DNA of 64,000 nucleotides, from assembly GCA_021234155.1 (NCBI GenBank), contig JAJEKV010000051.1, positions 5,152,698 to 5,216,697 on the forward strand, written 5' to 3'. Of this stretch, positions 11,034-23,873 are shown one piece after another. The first letter of the stretch is position 1, and the number at the start of each line of letters is the position of its first letter. The translations under genes were made by a program, and so were the position numbers. The notes under the pieces are model-generated. The model had not been told where the DNA came from. It saw only the letters and a program-made list of their open reading frames with translations, and did not search any database. The DNA comes from Isoetes taiwanensis. Its lineage: Eukaryota; Streptophyta; Lycopodiopsida; Isoetales; Isoetaceae.

Positions 11034-11769
11034 ACATAAATGACATGGATCTTCTAGCCAAAACTGTAAATTTACGTATGAAACAGATGTCCACAAATAA
11101 AGGTTCCCGCCAAGATTTGATTGTTGTGGCTTCTTTGTTAGATCGTATTCCAAATCTTGCTGGATTGAGGAGAACATATGAAGTATGTTTCAAATGTGAT
11201 AACTCTATCCAGTTTTTGTTTTTACTAAGATACAACTATCTTGTAATAGGTCTTCCAAGCTGCATGTCTTGTTGCGCATGATGCCCATGTTCTGGAGGAT
11301 AAGCAGTTTAAGCTGATAAGGTACAATCACATATTTATTTTAGAACTTAAACAGGTTATCTTAAACTGTATTATGCAGTGTAATGGCTGAGCAATATGTT
11401 CCAGTCAAGCTAGTATCTAGCCTCAAGTTGTTCCTCAAACAAAAATGAAATGAAGGCTACACCTGGTTGGTTTGGAACAAACTGCAAACAGCACGCCACT
11501 AATTGAATATTCATTCCCCAAAAAAATAGTAAGTGGCATTTATCTTTGTTTTCCCAAGTTGCTTTGTTTGAAATGAAGATTTAACCAAGGGAGTGGCACA
11601 TGTATTACTGTTGGGTAGAGAGAAGGAAGGTATTCCTGTAGAATTAATACAGGCACTAGATGTCTGTCTTGAAATTCCTCAGCTGGGTCTCATTCGATCC
11701 CTGAATGTCCATGTCAGTGGTGCAATTGCAATTTGGAAGTACACAAGACAACAGTTAAAAGGTCACTGA
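11034..11769 (+). pseudogene. TRM3/TARBP1-like SpoU 2'-O-methyltransferase, last four exons (unit 1)
   Basis: C-terminal exons of a SpoU-family RNA 2'-O-ribose methyltransferase of the TRM3/TARBP1 type, which in yeast and human modifies G18 of tRNA. Exons: 11034-11182 (LIVVASLLDRIPNLAGL, donor GTATGT), 11250-11320 (AACLVAHDAHVLEDKQFKLI), 11379-11528 (VMAEQYVPVKLV then GLEQTANSTPLIEYSFPKK), 11590-11769 ([31 protein letters not shown], stop TGA). All introns are GT-AG with compatible phases. The SAM-binding knot motifs 2 and 3 are intact. Exon 3 has an in-frame TGA (11446-11448) and then a frame change before GLEQTANS, so as written the gene is broken. The long N-terminal region was not found upstream. 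Confidence 0.8.
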
Positions 11770-12119
11770 TATTTTCAGACCTGTACTTTCTTTCAGAAGA
11801 TGCCATTTCCTTATTGGCAATCTGACTAGAACATGTAAAGTGTGTCTTTTAAATATCAAATTTGCTATACCCATGTTGTGGTTAACGGTAGTCAATGGCC
11901 ATCATGGTTTAATTCTTCACATCCTTTAATTTGTAATTCTTTGATGCCCGATTATTACTTGAGGGTGAATTGCTCCAAGGAGTGAGAAAACTTTCTTTAG
12001 TTGATAAATCAGGTTGACCTTGGCCATGGATAAGGTGGATGAAAAGGGAGGGCTTGTTTCCTTAAAGATGTGCAATCCTTCATTGTTTTCTCCCTTTTTT
12101 AGTGTATATATGGGTTTAT
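11770..12119. other. 3' flank of methyltransferase, unit 1
   Basis: About 350 bp of AT-rich sequence after the methyltransferase stop codon, ending where LINE-A begins. I see no coding potential. Confidence 0.5.
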
Positions 12120-13436
12120 AGTCCATATGATGGCCTCATACTCCTTGGAGACTTCAATGCGCCGCAGGGGTAGAACAACCCATGAGATTTGATCCCTTGA
12201 CCGATGATATATTGCGATTCGCCCCTGCGTGAAGGAGCTTGGCCACGGACATCAGACGACAATCAGGTCACGCGCTATGGTCGACAGTTGCTTTTGCTCT
12301 GCAGTATCTTTGACCTGGTAATCTGCAATGGACTGGCACAGTGGCCTTCCACCCGCAAGAGCACTTGTAGGCGGGGAAAACCCGGGGCGGATCTAGTGTG
12401 GTGGACTATGTGTTGGTGCTGGAAAGGGGATATGCATGTCATCAAGCACTTTCAGGTGGGAACAACTAATAGGGATGAAGAGATCGACTCAGACCACTTA
12501 CCACTTTACTTGAAGTTGGCTTGGCAGGTTGTGCGAACCCCCGGTGCAACAACTCCTCACACGCCTCAGATGCGATTGGATTATGAACATGAAGGGGCTT
12601 ATGCCCAGATGCTTATAGATGACCTGGCAGAAATTTTGCAATATCCTACACTAGAGCAACAGACAGGCCAGCTGACTGATGTGCTTAGGACTGCGGCAGA
12701 GAGATGCTTTGGGATAAGCCGCCCGCGACAGACCTCCAGGAACACAACCTTCCCACGTAATCAATGGTTTGATGCAGAGTGCTGGAACACAAACCCCAGG
12801 ACTTTCTGGCGAAGGGTACTTAGAAAGCCAGTACAGCCCACAGGGAATATCACTCCCGAGTAGTGGAGGCAATACTTGCAACAACTATATGACCCTCAGG
12901 GTGCACATGCAGCATTACCCTTGCAAGAAGGCCCAGTGCTGGAAATCACAGATTCGGACGTGGAACAAGGCTTACAGTGTCTTGCCAATGGGAAAGCCCC
13001 AGACTTGGAGGGTATGCAGGCAGAATTGCTTAAGTGGGCAGGGCCGTCCATAATACCAGTGCTGACCGCCTTGTTCAACAAGGCATTACAGGAAGGCTTC
13101 CTGCTGCAGTGGACCAATAGCAGAGTTGTTCCCATCTATAAGGCAGGTGACCCACACTGCCCAGCCAATTACCGAACAATCATGGTCAGTTCGGTGTTTG
13201 CAAAACTGCTTGCTGGGATTCTCGAACGGCGGTTGGCCGGGCCGGGCGAGGAGGCAGCGAGAGGTGTGGGCCCTCACCCAGGCAGGATTCAGACCCCGGC
13301 ACTCAACCATTGACCATATCTTCACGTTGCGAACTCTGATTGAAGACAGCAGGAACCGCCGGCAGGATCTATATTGTTGCTTTGTGGATTTTGCGAAGGC
13401 ATTTGACACTGTGCCTCGGGAAAAACTATGGGCAAG
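12120..13436 (+). mobile_element. LINE-A, 5'-truncated, cut at the unit junction
   Basis: Non-LTR retrotransposon starting inside the endonuclease domain. It shows GLILLGDFNAR, a VDYV-type block and SDHLPLYLKLAW, the conserved LINE endonuclease motifs. A linker follows (NQWFDAEC), then the N-terminal half of RT (13000-13436, FVDFAKAFDTVPR). About 130 bp of the linker are missing near 12795 compared with the copy at 25620-25790. The element ends at LWARL, where the gypsy fragment of unit 2 begins. Frameshifts interrupt the endonuclease. Confidence 0.85.
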
Positions 13437-15043
13437 ACTCCTAGGTCTCAACACTTGGGGAAACTATGGCACGTGTGTGAGCTATGCAAAAAATTTGAGG
13501 TATGTTTAAATCCTTGCAAATGTGTTTTTTTTACTGACAGGGGTGCTTTATTGGGGCATGAAGTGTCAGAAAATGGCATTCGCATTGCTGAAGACAAAAT
13601 GGAAGTACTTCAAAGTATGCCACCACCTAAGACCTTGAAAGCAGTCAAAGGACTTATCGGTATGGTGAGCTTTCTGAGGATGTATATTCCGAACATGTCT
13701 CATATATTAAGCCCTATTACGAAGTTAACGAGACAGGGGCATGTACCAAAGGGTAGAAGCAAGTTTGTTGGGATAGAATGGACAAAGGAATGCGATGATG
13801 CATGGTCAAAAATAAAAACAATCATGTCAAGCAAACAACTATTAATTCCTCCAAAGCGGGGATCACCCATTCTCTGCCTATATCACAGTCACAAGGTGGG
13901 CGGTCGGGATAGCCTTATGTCGGCAAGGTGGTGTAGTTATGTATGCGGGGAAAGCAATGGTCGCTTGTGGAGGAGAAGTACCCTAAACTAGAGAAATACG
14001 TGCTGAGCTCTAAAATCCCTAGTGGATAAATGTGGCCACTATTTTTCCAACTCGAAATCACGGTGTACATGAAACAAAATCCTTTACAGCTTCTCTCAAA
14101 CAAAAGCCACAAGAAAGCAAAGTTGCATAAGTGGGTTGTTATCTTTGCGAGGAATATCGCTTGGAAGTGAAGGTTTATGATGGTGCGAGACCCAAGTAAG
14201 TATATACCATATGCATTTTATAATTATGATTTAGAAGAGAAAGAGGAGGCGAGAGCAGGTGCACATTGATGTGGAGGATAATATAGAATCATCGTCCATT
14301 TTCAGTCAACTTGGATAGAACAAATCAGTCGAACTATTTGTTGGCCTTTGATCATGGATGCGAGATCATAATATACTTGAGGGATCAAGAGTTGCCTAAA
14401 TATAAGTCTCCTAAAGCATATCTTGTGTCGGAAAACAATGGATGGAATATTGCCGATGTCTCGATGAAGAAGAGAGGTGTAGCAATGGCTCATTGCCATG
14501 AAGGCATTTGTGGAGGCCATATGGCAGGAAGAATGACAGCAAAGAAAGTGCTTAGGGCTGATTACTTCTGGCCAACTTTACATCGAGATTGCCAAGAATA
14601 CGTTAAGCATTGCCATGCATGTCAAGCTTTTGCAGCAGCAAAGTTCTATCCAGGTGAGTTGGTCCCTATAGATACAGATGGCCCATTTCAAATGTGGGGG
14701 CTGGATTATATAGGACCCATTGACCCACAATCTTCAGCGCAACATGAATATATTTTGGTTGCGACAGATCTATTTACCAAGTGGGCAGTGGCAGTTCCCC
14801 TTAGGAGGGCCACGACAGAGAATACAGCTGGATTTATCTTTACACATCTGTGTTGTAGGTTTGGTATACCCAGAAAAATTCTGACGGACAGGGGTACACA
14901 CTTCATAACAGCGTAATTATGGAACTTGTGGCGAAGTTACATATAAAGCATCTGAAAAGCTCCTCCTATTATCCGGAAGGTAATGGGCAAGCTGAATCTA
15001 GTAACAAAGTATTGATACGAATATTGAAGAAGACAGTGAAAGA
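13437..15043 (+). mobile_element. Ty3/gypsy pol fragment, unit 2
   Basis: Copy of the unit 1 gypsy fragment. The integrase is better preserved here: the ORF at 14311-14916 runs from the HHCC finger (ending CHACQAF) into the core with DYIGPIDPQSS, VATDLFTKWAVAVPL and ILTDRGTHF. The third acidic residue appears after a frameshift in GQAESSNKVL (about 14990). The three integrase catalytic residues can therefore be traced, but they are split over frames. The RNase H region carries the same non-acidic substitutions seen in unit 1. Confidence 0.85.
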
Positions 15044-18000
15044 GAAATGAAATGAAATGAAATGTTGTATTTATTACGTCTGTAGACCACCAGGTCTATG
15101 AGACAATCAATGTACATATTCAACGTTATAAAAGATATCCTCTAATGCATCTTCTGACAAGAATGCATTAGACTCTTCCCATCTCTCATCATGTATAACA
15201 TTACAATCTTTAATACTCATTAACTGTTCTCTCTGTATCAATATTTCCTTCAAGTATTTCCCAATGTGATGTCCAGGCATATCAAAGAATTCCAGCAAGG
15301 AGTTTGAATGGATACTGTACTTATCTCGAATCCCTGAGTATGACGGGCACCTTACGATGACATGTAATTCATCTTCTACTTCTCCCATATTGCATACTTT
15401 GCAAAATCTCAATTCATGGGGAATATTACTCCAACGTCCTACTTCAACCCCAAGCCTATGGGAGCTAAGCCGCATCCACTTATCATCATGCAATGCGGCG
15501 CCAAAAGACACACCTTCCTTGAGGTATTTGGCATCTTGGAGAGTGGGATTTATATCTTGTCTATAGAAATGTTTTTTGTCTCGGGACTCTCGGCTTCTTC
15601 TAATGAGGTGCTCATGCACCCACTCTCTTAGATTGCCCTTATTCTCCATTATACCATGAATGTCCATCTCCCACTTCCTCATCCATTCCCTAATATCGAG
15701 TACCATCCCTTGTCTCTTGTTTATTCTAATGCTAGCCTTGGTAAGCTATCTTACGGCATATCAAGTAGCAACTTAGAGAGATATGTAAAGCGTTCGCATA
15801 AGGCTTGACCTCTAGTGGCATCATGCCACACTCTACAAGCGACATATCATATGGAGTTTGAGCTTTAGTACCCAATTGTTCTCAAGAACTTCTTACGCAC
15901 TTTCTCAACCTTTTTCGAGGATTCTCTGAGATAATCCGGCCCCCATACTTCACACCCATAGAGCAAAAAGCTGTTTGGACCAGCACTTTCGATATAATGT
16001 ACGCTTGGGGCTAAAGTCCCATATTTACGCTTTTCCACTTTTACGCTGCATGCTATATAATAATGCTTTCGGGCCTCCATTTACTCTATGCTCAACAGCC
16101 AGAGTTCGGCTATGCCCCTTGTCCACATGTATCCCTAGATACTTATATGAGGTGACAATTTCCACAGGTTCTCCATGATAGAGGAATTTAAGATGATCTA
16201 CTTTATTTGTCCCAAATACCATCATCTTAGTCTTTGACATATTTACCCTCATACTTTTCTGTTCACAGAAATGTGCCAGCGCATCTAAATGCTTCTGCAT
16301 GCCTTCCACTGAACGGGAAAGAAGAACAACATCATCAGCGTATAAGAGCAACAGAACCATGCATCTAAACAATGGAGTCCCCTCCCCGCCATATTCGGAC
16401 ATCCAAGCCTATAGTTGGTCTATGAATAGGCCAAATAGTGTGGGCGATAATGGGCACCCTTGCTTCACTCCAATATTGCTTTCTACCACATCTGCGCATT
16501 GCTCAATGTAGGGGGATGATAGCTGTACCAAAACTTTATCATAAAGTATCTTCACTGCATGTCTAAGCTCAATTGGTACCCCTAGGGCCTCCATTCTCTC
16601 CCATAAATTACTACGAGATACCGTGTCAAATGCCTTAGCATAATCAACGAAAAGAGCATAAAGGGGTTTTTTCTTACCCTTAACCGAATCAACCATAGCT
16701 CGCAAAGTAACCAAATGATCAACTGTAGATCTTTTTGGTCTAAAGCCTGACTGTCCAATGGCTCTAACATTATGTTTTTCAGCCCGGTGCTCAATTTACA
16801 ATTGACATAGCGACAAATAATTTGGCATATAAACTACTAACGAGAATCATTCGGTAATTTCGGAATCATTCTCATCTCGGCTTTATGCAAGGGGATAACT
16901 CTGTTCATTTGCCAAGTCGCGAGAAAATCCTTTGCAAAACATTATTAAATAATGACAACAATGCAACATGTATTGAGTTACGCCCATTTGAACATTTCAG
17001 CTACCGGCCCAATTGAATCGGCCGCTTTTCCGTTGGCAAGATGACTTAACCCTTCTTCTAAGTCTTCCAAATCAAAGCACCGGTCTACATCACGTAAGTC
17101 AATATTACCGACATTGGCCTCGGCATGTGATCGGCTTATGCACTTGGCTTACTAAAGCCATGGTTTCGGTCGGTCTCTGCTTCATCTTAGGCTTAAGCTC
17201 ATTCGAATTTTTGGGATCTGCTATAGTGTCGCGGATCAGCTCTGCTTTGTCTCGATACACATACTTTTTCTTTTTTTTTTTTTTTTTTTTGATTTCGTGA
17301 GTGCAAAATATTCTTTCTTTAATCTCTGTCTATCTTCCCCTTGCACCTTAAATGCCTCTCTTTTTGCTCTACAAGGCGCATCAAACCAACTATTGCATGG
17401 CAACCCCTTCATCTTCTGCGTGAGACAAAACAATCGGTGGCAACATCTAGAACTAACTCGCAATCTTGTCACTTAATTTACCCGGTGTCATTTGGGCCAA
17501 TTTGTTGTGGAGGCTCTTGCCTCACACTTCTTCATATAGCTTTCCACTTTATGATATTTCATACGAATCTGCGAGGCTTAGAGACACTGCGCGTGCTGGT
17601 GGCATGTGTAGTTCTTGGTGCTTAACACAAGCTGTTATCGGTGTATGATCACGAGATCTTTTCCATCTCTTCCCCTATAGACATATGTAACACGATTACG
17701 CAAACCGGGATGTAGTAAGAGCGAGATCAACAACACTTGCATTTACGCATGTGCACTTACAATGCACGGAAACCTCGTGTGCCATTATAAACCAATAAAT
17801 CAAGCCCATTTGCACATATTAAGCACATGGTTGCCTTGGGGTATAGGCCATCGTATTCTATCTGCCGTGGTTCTACTCCATCCTTCTGGGATACTTCCTT
17901 ATCATCAAGCATCTCAGCGGGATCCCCTTCCATGCTAGTGATAGCTGCTTGTTTGGTCGCTTAATGCGCCCGTTGAAATCTCTAATAAGAGAACATCACC

Positions 18001-18765
18001 ATCGGCGACAATGAAAGCACATCTGTTCTAAGCTAAAAAAGGGTCATCCGATCCGGGTGGTACGAGTCATAACCGGTGATTCTCTCGGCGGAAAACAACA
18101 TCCGCCACAAAGATCTTACCTTTCTCGGCCTTGTAACTCCACCCGGATATCTTTGCAATGAGCCTCTTTCATTCATTATTTTCACGGGTGTTTCATGTCC
18201 GACCTTACATAGCATGCAATCCCGCCATGTCCTTTTTAGGCCCGGCCTTTATTGTGCCAAACGGGGCATAGCGGTGTAAACCCATGTATAATACGGTAAG
18301 CCTTTTTCTTCATTTTCACAAGTTTCTAAGAAGAACAAAACATCTACATTTGAAAATAGATCATCTACTACATCTATTTTATATTGACTAATAGAATTTA
18401 TGTTCCAACACATTATCCTAGTGGTCTCAAATACCTATGCATTTTCTGGATTTTCCACCATGACCTTCCCCCGTCGCCAGTACGCTTTTTTCCCCTCTTG
18501 ACTTGCTTCCTTGAGGATCTGCACCTGTTCCTTGTACTCTTGAAACTGGTTCTTAGTAAGATCATCATTGATCCAGATCTTCTTTCCCTTGAGCATGGTC
18601 TTCTTTTTCAGTATATTAATCTTGTCTTCCTTTGATCTGAATTTGACAATAATGTGACGATCCCTATCAGTTTGCTTGCCAATCCGAAATGCATCTGTAA
18701 TGCCTGAATCTATCACCGCCAGTTCATTTTCACAAAAAGCCTGAACAATGTCTTTGGTATTTTAA
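15044..18765 (-). mobile_element. LINE-B, unit 2
   Basis: Copy of the minus-strand LINE at 2161-5885. It shows the GAAAT-repeat tail (15044-15064), the C-terminal zinc-knuckle region (15107-15706), YADDVVLLSRSVEGMQ (16025-16402), VDYAKAFDTVSRSNLWERM and GVKQGCPLSPTLFGLFIDQL (16409-16714), and the lysine-rich linker with NSWFDAPCRAKREAF (17236-17472). The ORF1-like end lies at 18435-18716. This copy preserves the RT core better than unit 1. The endonuclease part (about 17750-18300) is poor in both copies. Confidence 0.85.
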
Positions 18766-21700
18766 TCGCCCTTGCACATATTATCAGCATGTATTCTGCA
18801 GGGCTGATGGGACCAGCCCTATTCTTTGGGGCATAATGTTGACGCCCATAGGTGTCAACATAGTTCTTGTTGCAATTGTTATTATCTGCTCAGAACACAT
18901 CAGTCTATATGTGTAACAGCATTCACAAACTTCCCGGGGTAAAACAGTGGCTTTTCGAGGTTCAAGATGCAATAGATGTTCCCAAACTTGCTGCCCATAT
19001 TGAAGCAATCAACAAATCTGCTAATGTTATTGAACACCAACAGGAGTTGTGAACATATTGAAAATGTGAACATATTGGTTTTGATACGAGGTCAGTTGTG
19101 CTGAGGATACGCCAAGTTGAACGTTGCAGGGATGCCAAGTTGAGGTAACTATGTAGTCACAATTTGGAGTTAGCAATGGGTAATAAAAAATGAGGTTGTA
19201 GATTTACTTATTGATCCATGTTGAATAGATTCCCTTGATTTTTCCTCCATTGGTCATGTTTATTTTGCCTTGACATTTCATAGCCTCTCCTTGCCAAATT
19301 CCCAAGTATCTTGGATTAAATGGAATTCTTTGAATCAAACATATCCTTGTCGCTCAAATTCTTGTTTTCTACTCTATCAAAACCTTGCCTAGACTGCTTT
19401 AACATGAGTGCACAGTGATCATATGAATCTGTACCTTGTCCATTTTTATCAATCATGTGCCCACTCCGAAAAAAGGAAAAATAGATTGAGATACTATGAC
19501 CTTTGGCCAGTGCAAATATTTTGGGGCACAGTCTCTGTTCATTTCAAATGTATCGCTATCCAATGGCCAGTGCAAACATTTTGGGGCACAGTCTCTCTGT
19601 TCATTTCAAATGTATCGCTATCCAATGGGCCTATCCCCCTCAAAAAGCTTAATGGGCAAACGTTATGATCTGGCCAAGGACAACATGGGGCAAGCATCAT
19701 TTCATTTCAAAAGACATATATATCTGAGACAGTCCCGTATCTTCCTAAAAAAAGAACATCTGAGAAGCAATATTTCCCATATTTCCCTTATTTTCCAATT
19801 TTTTCCTTCCCAAGGTCACCTCTCGAAATAATTTCTCCCTTAGCCTTGTCTTCCTAGTCTATTGGCCTATGTTTTTTTTCCTTTGTTTTTTTTCCCTACT
19901 CTATTGGCATGGATCGTGAGTGAACTATAACCTAATCTGTTGCTGAAACCAAATATGAAAAAAAAGACCACAATGGCATGCCCGAGGCTTGATGCGGTGA
20001 TTTCCAGCAGTGGAGGAAGATTGGAGATGCTTGCGGCACCGTTTCCTATGATTCTGGCGATGCCCAAGGCTTGGAAGATCAAAAACGAAATAGGCATCAA
20101 TAGATGCACGGCTCCAGGAAGAAAACGATCCAGTGAGTGCAGTCATTGTTTAAAATAAGTTCAATTTTATTTTTTGTGCAAATAATAGATTCTGAGCTGA
20201 TATATGGAACGATCCGGTCATTGGGAAATCATGCATTGCATAGTTAAGGGAGATCATTGAATTTGGTGAAATTGGAGACATTATTTGGAGCAATTATGTT
20301 ATGATCAGGAGAGCTACAGATTATGGTTGTGTAACAGACTTGACTTGCTATGTTATTTGGTACAAATGAGAATTTAAACAGTTGAATCTAAGCAGGTGGA
20401 TATCAAGGAAGAGCATAACATATGCATACATGTTATTCAAATGGGATGCATGTATTGAATATGAATATGTCAAAATGATTTTGACGGTTGTATTTAAGGC
20501 GGTGCGACTCTGATTTGTTGGAATGCAATTCGAACATAGCATTGCTAGATTTATCCGAACATCTATTATTGTGAGATGATCATAAATGAATAAGAAAAGC
20601 CACCTTTCTGGTTTGGAAAGTTGCTTATATTGTAGCCTTGTTTTGATTGTATTTTACTTTTAGTGAAGTAAGAGAAAGGAAGCTTGTTTGTGCTTGTTGT
20701 CTTTGTGAGCAAATCTTCTCAAGAGAAATAGATAAATCTATGGTAGAAGATTGCCATAAGAAACAAGAGTTTGCTTTAATTTGCGTTCTTGTGTGCACGC
20801 TATAAACTATAAATTCGGCATTTTTACACAAGCTGATTTAACGAGTAGTACATAAGTATTTGTATGCACGGGTTTATTCTTTGTGTTGATCTGGAATTAA
20901 AGCGTATTTGCTACTATATTAGTTCTCGGACTCTACAGTTGATGCATTGCAAATCCAAGTAAGAAGTGATCGCTTTAATCGTAAAGGCTGTGGCATGCTA
21001 TAAACTATAAGTTCTGGCCGCCTTTGGGTTGGGCGAGTAAGATAAGTGACTGTTTTACTTAAGTCTTTGCATGCACAAACCTATTGCTGTTTTTCTCATC
21101 TGGATATAGACATGTCTACTTCTGCTTCAGTTACATACATCATATTTGTAGGTTCTGGCATGTATAGACTTATTGCTGATTTATCATCTGGATATATATA
21201 CAGGTTGGGCAATAAAATAGTTGACAGTATTACCTAAGTCCTTGCATGCATAGACTTATTGCTGATTTATCATCTGGATATAAACGTATTTGTATTTGCT
21301 ACTGCTTCAATTCACATACTATCTTATTTGACGTTAAACGTATTGTGATCTAAACTAAAATTGTCTAGATTGTTGGTGTACTGCTCCACATACATCAACA
21401 CCCCATGTGACTTTGATATCATTAATATGATGTAAGTATATTAAGATATACAATTTGCATCACTACTGTAAATAAAGCACACCTGCTGCTACAAACCTCT
21501 TCAAACATTGATGACATAAAAACCTTATGGGATGATCCTTGGGTTGCCCCTAGGGGGCAAGCCCTTGTTTATAATGGGTTTATGGCATATTTCAAGTATA
21601 TGCCCGGTATATATCAATGGCTGCTCCAAACTTGCTATAGGGTGTAAATTGGCGTTAAGCATTTGTTGTTGGGCGACCACTTTGGAAAGGAAGGAGAGAA

Positions 21701-21857
21701 CACGTGCTTGGCGGCCGGACGGAAGGTTGTTGGGTTAACTTTTGTGCTTGGCGGCGGAAGGAGAGAAAATGAAGGTTTAGTTTGAATAGGGGAAATAATT
21801 CAGAATAATCACCATCACCATGCCGCTCATTTTGATACAATCCTTGATGGATGGTAG
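18766..21857. other. Unassigned stretch of unit 2 between LINE-B and MAP65 fragments
   Basis: Counterpart of 5886-9019. It contains the exon-like ORF copy (18937-19052), the 60-bp tandem pair (19504-19625), an unrecognised ORF (19940-20158) and a single full copy of the 82-bp repeat (21193-21280). No recognised gene. Confidence 0.6.
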
Positions 21858-22167
21858 AGGCCGGTAGCGATTTCATCTTAGGAGAACTCGAGGTTTGAAC
21901 ATGTTTGCATAAATTAAATTCGTTTTCTGAGATGAAGCTTGGGTTTTACTATGTTTCGTAATCACGGCACATGTGGGACGAGAATGGAGAAAATGAAGTA
22001 GGCCGAGATAAAATGCTTCTTCAACTTGAGCAGGGAATGCTTGGAAGTATTGTCGGAAGGTAAATAGTGCTAGCCATACTAGAGCTTGCCTTTGCCAAGC
22101 TCTTCAGAGTCCAAGCCAAATTTGCAAAGCTTTTCACCTCACTAGGTTATCACCTGTTCGTCTAAGA
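21858..22167 (+). pseudogene. MAP65-like fragment A1, unit 2
   Basis: Copy of 9020-9326. The block after MWDENGENEVGRDKMLLQLE is present and the same frameshift follows ECLEV. Many small differences from unit 1 sit at CAG/CTG triplets; for example the acceptor region reads ACGGCAC where unit 1 has GCAGCAC. Confidence 0.7.
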
Positions 22168-22170
22168 GTA

Positions 22171-22618
22171 ATACTTCTTCCCTCTTCTCTTCATGCAATT
22201 TGAATGGTCCGTGCCGGACCTATCAGTGTCATTGCTGATCGTCGTCTTTATTGGCTTTGAGTTTTCTAGACTTGGATGCTCACTGAGTAACAATTTTGAA
22301 GAAATCCTTTCCCAATTCATTGGATAATTCATGGACATTATTCACATATTTAAGGACTTTGTATAGCGTTGGCTCGGCGGTCTACTTAAAAGTTAGTTGC
22401 TACAATAGAAATAGTCTTAAAGCTCAAACTATATCACTCAAAAATGTCAAAACAGGGGGCACCTTCTCTTTCATGAGACCTTGGAGCTAAACTTTGTATT
22501 TTTAGGAGTTTTCTAGAAGACAAATCATGTTCTCTTGATTTACGATCTGACTTTTCATCATGAAATTCTATGATATCAAAGATTTCTGCAGAATAATCAC
22601 CATCACCATGCCACTCAT
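22171..22618 (-). pseudogene. MAP65-like fragment B1, inverted, unit 2
   Basis: Copy of 9330-9775. The minus strand reads EHDLSSRKLLKIQSLAPRSH and, in another frame, the YVNNVHELS block. It has the same inverted orientation relative to A1 as in unit 1. Confidence 0.65.
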
Positions 22619-22644
22619 TTTTTATACAATTGCATATGGTAGAG

Positions 22645-22988
22645 GCCAAGCGGCAGTTCCATCTTAGGAGAACTTCGAGGTTTGAACATGTTCGCACAAT
22701 GGAGAACTTCAGGTTTGAACATGTTCGCACAGATTAAATTCGTTTTTGCAGTATGAAGGTTGGTTTTTACTATGTTTTTATAATGCAACATATATGGGAC
22801 GAGAATGGAAAAAATGAAGTCGGCCGAGATAAAATGCTTCTTCAACTTGAACAGGAATGCTTGGAAGTATTGTCTCAAGGTAGATAGTGCTACATACTAG
22901 AGCTCGCCTTTGCCAAGCTCTTGCAGACTCCGAAGCCAAATTTGCAAAGCTTTTGACTTCACTAGGTGATCACCCTGTTCGTGTAAGA
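22645..22988 (+). pseudogene. MAP65-like fragment A2, unit 2
   Basis: Copy of 9805-10146 with the same tandem 33-bp duplication and the same lost acceptor. It encodes WDENGKNEVGRDKMLLQLEQ. The end (ALADSEAKFAKLLTSLG) is less damaged here than in unit 1. Confidence 0.7.
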
Positions 22989-22989
22989 G

Positions 22990-23402
22990 TAATACTTCTT
23001 CTCTCTTCTCTTCATGCAATTTGAATGGTCCGTGCCAGCCTGTCCAGAGTGTCATTGCTGATGCTTCTGCATTAGCTTTCTTCGGACTTTTCTAGACTTG
23101 GATGCTCCTGCGTAACAATTTTGAAGAAATCCTTTCCCAATTCCGTGGATAATCCATGGACAGTATTCACATATTTAAGGACTTTGTGTAGATGTTGGCT
23201 CTGGCAGTCTACTCAAAAGTTAGTTGCTACAATAGAAATAGTCTTAAAGCTCAAACTATATCACCCAGAAAATGTCAAAGCAGGTACGCACCTTCTCTTT
23301 CATGAGACCTTGGAGCTAAACTTTGTATTCTTCGAGTTTTCTAGAAGACAAATCATGTTCTCTTGATTTCTGATACAGATCATGAAATTCTGCGGTATCA
23401 GA
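22990..23402 (-). pseudogene. MAP65-like fragment B2, inverted, unit 2
   Basis: Copy of 10150-10560 on the minus strand. It carries the KVLKYVNTVHGLSTELGK and FFKIVTQEHPSLENSE blocks. Downstream sequence is almost identical to unit 1. Confidence 0.7.
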
Positions 23403-23873
23403 GATTTTGCTAGAAGTTCTAAATTTGAGATTCAACATTTCTGACAGTGCTCCATTTCATTGGCATTCTCGATTTATTATCTTTCATCTCATTCTGTTGT
23501 AAGATTTCTTATACACTTTGCATCCTGTGCATTTCATAAAGATTGAGTCGGGAATGAAGGTAGATTAAAGGGGAACTTTGTTTCTTACATCAAGCTTTGC
23601 TTCATTAACCAACATGAATCATGCAAGGTACATTTATTTCACTCTTCTTATGACTGTTTGCCCATAGCAATCCCTTTTGATTCATGTTGTAACTGTTGCC
23701 TTCCACAAAATAACATCATTCTAAGTCAGGAAAATAACCCCTATAAATGCATCCGTTTGTGAAACTGTATATGGAAGCAACAAGTATTCTTTATTTCAAG
23801 GTCCATTTTATATGTTTTGTGTGCCTTGTGGGTGGTTGAAATCGGTTGTAACCTTTGGAAAGTTTTACGCGGA
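23403..23873. other. Unassigned spacer, unit 2
   Basis: Counterpart of 10561-11033, nearly identical. No coding signal seen. Confidence 0.5.

Larger units (their letters stand above)
533..13436. repeat. Tandem 12.9-kb duplication, unit 1
   Basis: A 12,904-bp unit repeated head to tail. Its order is gypsy pol fragment, minus-strand LINE-B, unassigned DNA, MAP65 fragments, methyltransferase exons, LINE-A 5' part. The same order and near-identical sequence recur from 13437. The left edge is placed where LINE-A reverse transcriptase sequence (also present at 1-532) switches abruptly to gypsy sequence just after GGGCAAG. Long stretches, for example 6527-7280 against 19408-20160, differ by only a few bases, so the duplication looks recent. 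Other stretches carry many small differences concentrated at CAG/CTG triplets. Confidence 0.9.
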
